Source of the DNA: Desmodesmus armatus
Lineage: Eukaryota; Chlorophyta; Chlorophyceae; Sphaeropleales; Scenedesmaceae
Direction of reading: 5' to 3'
DNA length: 64,000 bases
NCBI GenBank assembly: GCA_007449985.2
Contig: VIIQ02000211.1
Span: 1-64,000 of the forward strand
Of this stretch, positions 48,138 through 57,646 are shown piece after piece (position 1 is the first letter of the stretch; each line of letters starts with the position of its first letter). The notes beneath the pieces were generated by a model. It did no database searches, was not told where the DNA came from, and saw nothing but the letters and a program-made list of their open reading frames with translations. The position numbers and the translations under genes are program-made.

Positions 48138-48803
48138 TCAGTCAAGACCAAAATCCAAAAAAGGCATTGGCCCCGAGTGGGGCCGTGGCTGCCTACCTTG
48201 AGTGCTCACTAGATGGACATGTGGACCCCTTGATGTGTACCCGCGGCACGGCCCACCTGGTCGGCCGAAGATGATGGTCCTTACTATCACAAAGGGAAGA
48301 AGGACCATGATAACACAAAGCTCAACAGCGTTGTACACCTCGTGCTTGATGGTTCCGGGGCATCCCCAGACAACGGCCAATAGCAGGACAGCTACAGCCA
48401 CGCCCTTCGGCCAGAATGCGCCACCAACAGTACTAGGGTGGGGTGCTGCTGCTGCTGCTACTGCTGCTGCTGCTGCTGGGGGTGCTGCTTCGGGGCTGAT
48501 TGGGGTGGGTGCCTGAACACTCAAAGATGTGCTGTTCTCATGTGATTCGGTGCTGCTTTCCAGGGTGATTTGCATGACTGCAGCAGCATTTTGAGCGCTG
48601 ATGGTCCTGAGGTACTCAGCCTTTGATGCAGCATGGTCAGCCGCAGCCTGCTCAGCCTGCTGAGCCTGAACATTCACTGGGCGCTGCACCGGCCACACAT
48701 CAACGGCCTTGACGTCTTGAGATCCCTTAACTGCTGTTGGGGTGGTGGCCAGTATCAACACCGCCCCAAGGATGACAATAACGGGACATTGCATTGTCTG
48801 CAT
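48138..48803 (-). CDS. Secretory-pathway membrane protein, unrecognised
   Basis: A single frame of 221 residues from ATG 48803. The N-terminus MQTMQCPVIVILGAVLILATTP is a signal peptide or signal anchor. A central Gln/Ala/Glu-rich part (VQAQQAEQAAADHAASKAEY) may form a coiled coil, followed by an Ala run and two membrane spans: GVAVAVLLLAVVWG and AVELCVIMVLLPFVIVRTII. The C-terminus is basic and Gly/Pro-rich. I recognise no family. The frame is open upstream to 48923, with an alternative ATG. Its 5' flank and first codons resemble those of the ARM-repeat gene at 45.2-46.3 kb, and its first membrane span resembles the fragment at 45030-45152, so it belongs to a local duplication cluster. Confidence 0.5.
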   Translation of the reverse strand: MQTMQCPVIVILGAVLILATTPTAVKGSQDVKAVDVWPVQRPVNVQAQQAEQAAADHAASKAEYLRTISAQNAAAVMQITLESSTESHENSTSLSVQAPTPISPEAAPPAAAAAVAAAAAPHPSTVGGAFWPKGVAVAVLLLAVVWGCPGTIKHEVYNAVELCVIMVLLPFVIVRTIIFGRPGGPCRGYTSRGPHVHLVSTQGRQPRPHSGPMPFLDFGLD

Positions 48804-50098
48804 GGAAGTGCTGTTGCGTGCCTGCATGGCAGTCACACACAGACCCGCCATGGGGTGAGCCGTGCCCGCAATAGCACAATGTAACCAATCCAGCCTTTGT
48901 TCGTATGTAGACATGCCTGACACATCTGGTCCTGCTGCTGCAGATGGGCCAGGCTCATGAGCTGATCAGGGCAAGGACAACAAAGCTGCCAGCTCAGTCA
49001 GTCTCTAATGGGCTCACCTGTGAGTGTAGTTATTGACCGAAGCGTGATACGTGTTATTTGAAATGAGTGGCTCACGCACAATCCAATGTACGCAAGCTGT
49101 ACCTAGGTACGGTACAGACCTCGTGTCCTCAGAAAGAGTCGACAAATGGACAAAGGGATATATTGCAAGTCTCGCTGCAAAGTATACCGTAAAACATGGC
49201 GAAGCGAGCGCGTTGAACTTCGACATTACTGACAACTCCCGTTGGCTGTAGCAGAGTTATCAGTGCTACAGCCCCAAGTTTGATGCAAGGCGCTGGTCCA
49301 TCCATCCATGCACCACACATACCAGGGCATTCTGAGCCTGATAAGGTTTCGCCTGCTTTGGTGAGCTGCAGGACAGCAACATAGTGTTGGCCAGCTTGCC
49401 AACACAGTACATACACCAAACACGGGTGTTGCCAGATCCCTGGCCTGTGGTGACCACAGCATGCGCATGCCCTGAGGGCATCAGCACACTGGTGGGGGTA
49501 AATGCTGACCCGAGCATAAATAATGTATTCGAAATACACATCATGCATATTTGCATGGCGGGGCATGTGTTGTGCATTCACTTCAAGACCTACCAGCTGA
49601 CATACAGTGTGGAGATGAGGTTTGGAACTTCGACGGCGCTGAATGCGAGGCACTCGTAGGTGTGCGGGAGAGGGGGGGGGGGTTCCATGCAGCAAGCTCA
49701 ACATGTATCTACACCCTTGTGGCCCCTGGCAAAAGCTACAAATGCAGCACAAGAGCCAGCGCATCATGAGTCTTGGTGCAGTCCGACCGCGACAGTGCCT
49801 GTCACAGGCTGAGCCCTGATGCTGCTGCCAGACGTTATCGGCTGCCATGCACAGAACTAACACGAAACACTGTTTTGTGTGGTCTGTGCTGCTGGTCATC
49901 AAACCACACCCTCCAAGCACAACCACAGATCTGCGCCCACATGCTTGGCAGGTGCAGATGAGCCAGCCCATTGCAGCAGTCAGCTAGGAATGTGGCCATA
50001 TACCCTGTGGTTGTGCAGTCCTTGCTCACCCTTCTCGCTTTCTTTTACTCAGGCTTTCTTATACTTATCTGCAGGGCAGTAAGTACAGGTGGACTCTG
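48804..50098. other. Spacer; 5' flank of the 48-kb gene and a small odd-composition frame
   Basis: The long minus-strand frame at 49129-49971 looks spurious. A plus-strand frame at 49051-49251 (66 residues) has balanced amino-acid usage and lower GC than its surroundings but no relatives I know. G-rich runs near 49,672 are simple sequence. Confidence 0.4.
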
Positions 50099-50338
50099 TT
50101 AGCTGGCGGGCAGCAGGCAGGTGTCACCCACGAAAGACTTCACTGGCTTGTCAAGTGATCCACCTCCTGCCACGGTTTGAATGATGATGATGCCAAACTT
50201 GTTCAAGAAAGTTATGAGCAAATCTAATTTGAAGTTGCAGTTCGTGAGTTTCGCACCAGACTGAGCAGCGACGGTCCAGGCTGAGACCACCAGCAGACCC
50301 AGCAGCAGCAGATCCAGTTTGGGCCAGGACAACTGCAT
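50099..50338 (-). CDS. Short secreted peptide (79 residues), unrecognised
   Basis: From ATG at 50338, MQLSWPKLDLLLLGLLVVSA then WTVAAQ makes a clear signal peptide. The short remainder (LTNCNFKLDLLITFLNKFG, then GGGSLDKPVKSFVGDTCLL) has two Cys. It lies head-to-head with the carboxypeptidase gene. It could also be a first exon whose downstream donor I have not identified, or a chance frame; the strong signal peptide is the only argument. Confidence 0.35.
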   Translation of the reverse strand: MQLSWPKLDLLLLGLLVVSAWTVAAQSGAKLTNCNFKLDLLITFLNKFGIIIIQTVAGGGSLDKPVKSFVGDTCLLPAS

Positions 50339-50837
50339 CGCTGTGGGGCCCGCCTGACTGCAAACAGTATGTGTAAGTAACGTCTTTATAACAGTAAGGG
50401 CAAGCGCGAAACGTAGGTTTGAGTGACGGAGGTACAAGCACAGTACACAGCCGAGGCTTGAGCTGATCATGACCGTGCCAACCCCAAGACGTGTTTTACT
50501 ACGCACAGCTCTTTAGTTTGATCAACACACAGCACATCTGCCTTGTGTGGTAGGTGTCACTTGGAAGGTCGCTGCAGCTGAGGGTCAAAGAAGGTCGGTG
50601 GATGATCTACAGGCCAGTGGGCGTGGTGCTGCACGGTATCTGCAAACCAGATTATATTAAGGTCCATTTATTGGTGCTCCGGTTCAAGCGAAAACCCCTC
50701 AAGCTGCCGTAAGCGCTCCGTCCGTGAAAGTGACCTTGTTCAGCAGGCTTTTGGTTTGACAAGAGCCTCTCGTGCAATGAGACTCAAAACGGCAGCAGTA
50801 TGAGTGCTGTTTTTGCATATTGTCAGCGGGAGTGCAG

Positions 50838-53800
50838 CATCCAGGGTCAGGCTCCAGGACAAAGCAGCACAGCAAGCCACTAGGCCAAAAAGTGCCGCCA
50901 CCAGCAACCTGGACAGGATTGTTGCCTTTACGCAGCTGCCGATAGGCCCTAAGCTTGACTCCACATACCGCAGCGGGTAAGCAGTCCCTGCAGGTGCACC
51001 GGGGAGCGGCGTTGTTTGGTGATCTAACAGCAGCGGGCCAGGTCAACAGCAGTTGCCTCCCCTGCAGTGTTCACACCTCTCAACCAGCACAGATGTTGTG
51101 GAAACATGTAAAAGAGCACTTGGGTAGATCTGAGGATGCTTTCAGCCCCTTGTGAGCTCTGTCACTGCTGTTGACTGATGCAGGTACATCACACTTGATG
51201 CTGCAAAAGGCCACAAGTTCTTCTATGTTTTCGGAGAGGCCCAGCAAGACCCACAAAACAAGCCACTGCTATTCTGGATGAACGGGTGCGTACTGTAAGG
51301 GCCCAATTGCCATCAAGCAGGGCTGGCTTGGCTGGCTTCCAGCATGTGGGCCCTTTAAAACGGGGTCAGTCTGCTGGAGTAAAATCAAATCAAAGTTACA
51401 TTTGTAGCTATGAAGCTCAAGAGCTCATGCCAGCCATTCACTGATATCACCGAGATAGCAAAACAAACCAGAAGGAGTGCTAGCAACAGGCGTAGTGCAT
51501 GCTCCCTTCTGTTCCTGAATTCGCACCAGCAATATGCTGAACGTACACGCAGGGGTCCTGGTTGTTCCTCTGTGGGCTTGGGCTGGCTTCAAGGCAACGG
51601 TCCACTGATACCTGTCAGCACTGGTGGCAAGGTTGTGGCCAACAAGCACTCCTTGACCAACATTGCCAATGTGCTGTGGGTCGAGCAGCCTGCTTTCACA
51701 GGCTTCAGCACAAGCAACGACCAGGCTCACAGAACCTCCGGTGAGGCCTCCCTCTAGCTGGCACACACAGTACTGGTGTTGCAGTTGGCAGCCTATCTTG
51801 TGTGCTCAGCACCAGAGACGGTCTCTGGGGTCTTGCATGTGACTTGCTTGGCCCCTGCAGGGCAGGCAAACGGCTGCCAACTTACAGATTGCATGTTGCA
51901 GGAGCCCAGCCGCACCTATGGACAGCTGCAACTGGCATTTGCATTCATAGGAACAAGACAAACCTCACTCACACACTGTTTTGCCCACTGTTTCCGTGCA
52001 GATGACAGCAAGACAGCACAGGGCATGTTGGATTTCTTGCTGGCTTGGTATGAGCGCTTCCCACAGCACAGGGGCAGCAAGCTCTTTTTGGGGGAGTATG
52101 TTACATGGACATTTTCGCCAAACAACAATGGCATTGCCCACCAGGATCGAGCCAGGTGAACCTCATAAGTTGTCTCCCCTGCGGTGGTTCGCACCACCTA
52201 CACCGGGTTGACCAAAGAAGGCAGAACCACCAGAATTGCAGCAAGTGCCAGCCATGCTAGGAACCTATTGTGTGCAGAGATGAGGGCAGGCAACTATACC
52301 AGTGTGGACACAAGAAACAGAACAAAGTCAGTCAAATACCCATAGTAAGGCCAAGCAAGCGTGCTCTGCGCACTTTCATTTTGTACAAAGTGTGTGCCAG
52401 GGCCGACTGTTCGGCATGTTGAAACACAGTAGCAACACAATCTTGGTCACCCAACTGGACTGAAGCCGGGTCAGCAAAGGCTGGGCAGGCGGTGCGCAGA
52501 TCATCATTTTTGGCTGGACAGAGCTATGCAGGTGGGCCCAGGGTTGGGTTAGAGTCTAGGGTTTAGGGTATTGCAGCAGCTGCCGCTTGGCCTGCCACTG
52601 TTGCACCTGCCTGTGGCTGATTACTAGCACCAAGAGTTCTGCCAGACGGCAGCCATGCCGTCCAACCAGTGCTTCCTGTGGCGAGGGTAGACATCAGATC
52701 TACTGAAAGAGTTCAGCAGTGCACGTTGAGCTGCGGCAGCAAAGTCAAGAGCTTTCATCAAAAGGATCAGCAGTGCATCTTGTTTCCGCCTATCAAGTGT
52801 GCACCTATCTGCACTTATGCACAGGTCATTATGGGCCAATGCTGGCCAAGCGCATTCTGGAGCACAACGAGGCTGTCAGTAAGAAGGTTGCGCAGGAGAG
52901 CAACCGCAAGCAGCTCCAGCTGAACCTTGCAGGCTTGGCCATGGGCAATGCTTGGACAGATGCGTATTACGACAATGAAGGGACTGTTGACTTCTGGTAT
53001 GACAGCGGCATAATCTCCAGAGATGTGTATGACGGCCTCAAAAAGTGTGACTTATCCACCGGTGCATTGTGGAGGACATCTGGGCCCAGTGGGTTCAACC
53101 CTGATTGTGAGAAGCTGAGGGATCAGGCTGATGCACAGATCGGGAAGATCAACCAATATGGACTGAATGCACCGATATGTTTGGGAGCAGGCCACAAGTA
53201 CCCCCTTGCAGGTACGAGCAACCTGGCTGGCTGTGCGCAAGTTGCCACGTGTTCAGTACAGCATATCAACTTGAGACCAAAGCTTGAAGCTTTTGGTTGT
53301 GCCTGCAATGCCTTTCGGTTGAACATGCCGTTGAATGACTTGTTTCTTTCTCCACACTTCTTGCCTATGCTTTGAGACACCATCAATAGGTCACCTGGTG
53401 CGGAACTAAACCTTCAAACCTAAACCCTAAAATGTTTCTAACCGTCTTGCAGACCCTGACTTCGAAGGCTTTCAGATGTGGGATCCCTGTGCCGGCAGGG
53501 TCGTCAGGGAGATCATGAACATGCGTGACGTCCAGCTGCAACTTGGTGTCATCACACCCTCTGAGCCAACACGCGAGTGGTCTGCGTGTGTTGGCAAGGG
53601 CAACTTGACCTACTCTCTCAAGGACATGACAGCCTCAATGGTGCCAGTCTACAGGCATCTGATCATCAAGGGTGAGCAGCTAGGTCAAACTAGGTAGTCT
53701 GCAGGCCCCCAGCTGGTTTTTTTTCTTCAACAGCTTTTGTTACAAATTATTATGTTACTTGTCAATTTTAGCCAGGGCACTGCAGCCCAGGTGCCTCTGC

Positions 53801-54283
53801 TGTCTGCCAGACACAAATGTGCACCTTGCATCTGCAGATGCAGCTGCAGTTGCAGTTGCGTCACTCAGTTGGGCCATTCACATCACGGTAGTTTTAGTTG
53901 CCTTTCAAGTAATGCTCACTGGTGCTTGGCAAGCAGGAGGCTTGTGTTGCTGTCTAATCATGTGTGTGTGCGCATGGCACTGATGTTGTGCAGGCGTGCC
54001 TGTGATGATTTACTCCGGCAAGACTGACTCTATCGTTACACTCGCTGGCACACGTGCCTGGGTTGAGTCCATGAACCTGCCCCTGGTAAACTCTTCAGAG
54101 CCGCTGCGCCAGTGGAAGGACAGCCACACAGACCAGCTGGGTGGGTCAGTGGTGGAGTACAAGGGACTCACAAGGGTGTCGGTGCGCAATGCCGGCCACT
54201 CTGTGGGTGGTTGGTCGCCCAGGAGGAATGTTCAGCTTTTGGGGACCTTCCTGAATGGGCAGAGGCTGCCAAGCTTTGCATAA
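50838..54283 (+). CDS. Serine carboxypeptidase-like protein (peptidase family S10), 5' exon missing
   Basis: A secretory or vacuolar exopeptidase, or SCPL acyltransferase, of the alpha/beta-hydrolase fold. Exons: <50838-50976, 51184-51285, 51553-51740, 52002-52095, 52522-52531, 52825-53211, 53453-53671, 53994-54283 (stop TAA). Motifs in order: DRIVAFTQLPIGPKLDSTYR then SGYITLDAA; KPLLFWMNGGPGCSSVGLGW (oxyanion region); VLWVEQPAFTGFS; SKTAQGMLDFLLAWYERFPQ; LFLGE plus SYA on a microexon plus GHYGPMLAKRI (catalytic Ser in GESYAG); LAMGNAWTD; FQMWDPCAG; VPVMIYSGKTDSIV (catalytic Asp); RVSVRNAGHSVGG (catalytic His). The complete triad is visible. The signal-peptide exon was not found. All phases agree except at the microexon, where one base is lacking (see findings). 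A TGTAA signal follows the stop by 121 bases. Confidence 0.9.
52557..52568 (+). repeat. Telomere-like TAGGGTTTAGGG in an intron
   Basis: A short match to the plant/algal telomere repeat unit TTTAGGG lies in the carboxypeptidase intron right after the microexon. An inverse-oriented match, CCTAAACCCTAAA, is at 53419-53431 in the next intron but one splice away, so the pair flanks the exon 52825-53211. Confidence 0.5.
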
Positions 54284-54403
54284 ACAACTGTAGCGGAGTA
54301 CCTATCAACACAATGCTTTTTCAGTCGGAGTGGTGTACTTTGTCGACGTTGGATTTGTGTCGAGTACTCAAATCGCATGGTGGCTCCTTCCAGCTGTGTG
54401 CAG

Positions 54404-54408
54404 TGTAA
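54404..54408 (+). terminator. Candidate poly(A) signal TGTAA for the carboxypeptidase gene
   Basis: It lies 121 bases after the TAA stop on the sense strand, a plausible distance for a chlorophyte 3' UTR. Confidence 0.5.
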
Positions 54409-56831
54409 CAGGGGGCTTTGTTTTTGCCCCGTTCGTGTGTTTCCTGAGGAGTGCTTATGCCCTGTCACACGCTCGGAGTCTTGTTCGGCTCCGGAAAGGG
54501 CGATAAGGCGGGGCCCTGATCCAGTGAAGTAGTAGTAGTGGTAATAACACGTGTGCAATCTTGTTGCAGTGTGTGCAGTGTAGCAGGTGTGCACACCTGC
54601 GCGTACACGTGTACTCTTGTTGCAGGGCGCTGACGCGCCCCAGTCAGCTGTTGTGGTCACAATCTGGCATGTGGCCAGTTTCTTGTTGTGACCCCGTTTT
54701 CTTGCTTTTATCGTCAGTGGTGATTGGCAGGCAGAACCGAACACAAGTCAGACAGGGTCTTCTGACGCGTCAAAATTGGTTACAAATTGGGAAGAGGTGT
54801 CTGGTCCAGCAAGACGTATGTGTACGACACTTAGCGCCTCAGGCTGTCTCATCAGCAGAAGCAAGCTGCCAGTCAGCCCGCTGCATCTGCAGGACAGTTG
54901 CCTCAGGCACAGCCACTGGATTCCATATTTCTCCAGTCGTGTGCCACAATGCAAAACACCAGTCGTCCTTCAGTGGCTGCCCTAGGTCCCCGCCAAAACT
55001 GAGGCTCAGCACATCTACTAGACCGTAGTACCTTTTTCTTGATCTTGTCCAATATGCTATGCCCGGTCACTGTATCAGGTGTCCAAGGCTCCATCTCTCC
55101 GGGGAGTCCTTGGTGCACAGGACGCATTGCAAGGGCAAGGGACATAGGCACATGTACGTGGCACATGCAGTGCCACTGCAGGGCCTGTTGCAATGGTTGA
55201 GTGCTCACTGCATCTGGCAGACCCTGTGCTTATGCCAAGCAGTGCAAGCATCTTGGTGGCTAATGTTGCTTGCATTGGTGATCAGAAGTGGTGCCTGCAA
55301 GGACTGACAGCACTATGGCCTGCATTCTGCTCGGCCGCAACTGCTGCTGCTGCTGCGCACGCTTCAACTCTCAGCATGCTTGGACAGCAAGCCTGCCGTC
55401 TCTGCACATTGACTGAAACTTGGAGGTATTCCAAAGTGGTGATGTACAGAAATGCAGTGCACAGGTCACGCTTGCAACGCCCCTCCCAGGCACGTGGGCT
55501 TGCAAGCGAGGGCTTCCGCCTGTCGTCACAGCCAGCACGCAGAAGTGACCGCGGCCGCGGCCGCGACGTGCGACCGCGTGCAGAAACGCTTTATGCGACG
55601 ATGAAATAACTAATTCCACCGCAAAATGTGTTGCGCGTTTTCTTCGTGAGCTCACGAGGTCTAGTGTCCATCTCAGTTGACTACTGTGACACAACTGCTG
55701 TGGTGAGGTGTGCTTTGCTCTATCCCGCAACGATGCCCTGCACCCCACACACATGTACAAGGCACAGAGCAACAGCCTCGTTGCTCAATGTGACACCTCT
55801 GTCTGTTGGTGCAATGCGATTGCTGCCTGGCACATGTGTTCATGCAGAAACTGCCCCCTCAATGGGGTACCTGCAGCATCGACGCCAAAAGCAAGAGCTG
55901 GAATATGCATATGCCGCCACAGCTGATGTTGAGTCGGCATCAGATTGTTGGCTGCATTTGTTCAGCCAGTGTGCCGCTGGGTTTGTTTGTGATTCTACGT
56001 GAGCACTGCACTGTGTCACTTTGCAGGTCTCACAGTGTGCAGCTCAGTCAGTTTACATTGCAGCACAGCACTACAAGCCACACGTGCAACAAAAGCAACT
56101 GTCATAACTGCAGTGCTCAAACTGATGGGCCCCAGCCTGTTTCCCTGCCATAACTGCCATTCACAGCCTATGGGTAGCAAGGAAGGAGCTCACATGGGCA
56201 GTGGGTTCGCCAGCCCATGCCCACTGTCATGGTGGCGTACAGCTGCAAGCGAACAGTGTTTGGAATACAGTCACAGTAACAGTTAAAAAGTATCTGGGCA
56301 CGAAGAAGTTCCCCATTTTAGTTGCAGCACCCCACAAGGGAGCCAGGGGCTCATGAGGTAACACTCTTTGATGCAACATGGCACCAGCTAACTTGCAGCC
56401 AGTCCTGCATGTCCAGGTGCTGCAAACTACAGGCTGTCATACCCGAACAGTTGCTTTTCGTCAGAACAGCCACTGCTGTTTTGGTTTTGCAGGCAATGCC
56501 ACTGGCACCTTCCGACGATGACAGCATGACTGTAGCAGGGTTTGTGTACACATCCACTGATCAACACAGGTGTCACAAGCAAGGGGTACGGGTTCACACC
56601 CATGCTGTATTGATTGCAGCATAGTGTTTTAGCGAAAGCGAGTGTGTCGCTGACAGGTGGGAAGGATCGCTAGCCTGTCATGAGTCAGTGCTAGCAGCCA
56701 ACGTAGCCTATCACGGTGTTCCTGTGTTCATGACTGGGCAAGTTGCAGTAGAGGTGGAAGAGTCCGGCATTACGCTTGAGGGCTCCCTTGTTTCGGTTGA
56801 CAGGGCACACGGGTTTTTGCAGCTTTGGCAA

Positions 56832-57000
56832 ATGCAGTCACAGTCAACCACTCGCTCAGAGTCACTAAGCATAAGCTCAGGTTCCTTGGGCGCAGTCAAC
56901 ATTTGAACCACCAGCCCCACAGGGCCTGTGGCCACACACTTCACACCACTCCCAGCAAGGGCAAAGTACAGCAAGTTCGCCCAGAGTGTGCTGTCTGTGC
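56832..57000. repeat. Dispersed repeat, copy 2
   Basis: The same ordered words occur as at 43731-43900, including CCCCACAGGGCCTGTGG (56915-56931) and GCAAGGGCAAAGTACAGCA, in the same orientation. The copies are diverged, and no terminal inverted repeat or target duplication was recognised. Confidence 0.75.
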
Positions 57001-57646
57001 TGTGTGCTGAATGTGCTGAGTGGCATTGCATCAGGCTTGACATTTGGCTTGACACGCCTCAGCATTGCCGTTTGCTGCAGCTGCAACAGTGCGCACAGTG
57101 TGAAGCATGCTGTGTCAACACCAGCAGCAGTTGGTAGCAGTGCTTCGTCTCCTACACAACAGCACCGGTGAAACCATCAAGCCAGGGTGTCAAGCAGATG
57201 CGTCGAGATGCTCATCCCAGAGAGCATGTTGCTGTCCACCCAGGAAAATCATTTGAGAGCTGGCGTGCTGCGTTCTGGAGCAGTAATTGTGGAGACTCAA
57301 TGCATGTGGTGGGTTTGGTGGTGGTGGAGGTGGTGGTGGTGTGGTGGTGTGGCACATGAGGGGGGGGGGGGGGTGATGATGTGTGGCCCCCAGGTTGACT
57401 GGGGATGAGTGATGAGGATTTGGGTTGTGATGAAGGATCAACAGGATCAGCAAGGGGTTCTTGCCACCCAGGCTCGAGTGTGTTACTAATCAGTGCGGTT
57501 TATGGTTCAACCAGCTTTTCAATGGGCACTAGTTCGCTGGTTGGCACCAGGAATCGACGTTTAGGTAGACCAGATGTCTCCATGAATGGCTAGGGGTTGA
57601 GATGCAACGCCGAATCTAAAGCTTCACACTCGTTTTGCCCGGCACT

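Larger units (their letters stand above)
54284..57646. other. Spacer between carboxypeptidase and START-domain genes
   Basis: It contains the carboxypeptidase 3' flank, a GC-rich NotI-like palindrome near 55,552-55,565, copy 2 of the dispersed repeat, and G-runs near 57,360. Open frames here lack recognisable domains. Confidence 0.5.

Noticed and set aside
49129..49971. 280-codon minus-strand ORF
   Set aside because: Cys/His-rich random-looking composition with no signal peptide, domain or conservation cue.
50870..50900. Apparent third copy of the membrane-span segment (GGTFWPSG on the minus strand)
   Set aside because: The plus strand here is the carboxypeptidase N-terminal exon (NLDRIVAFTQLPIG), which explains the sequence; the match is short and probably chance.
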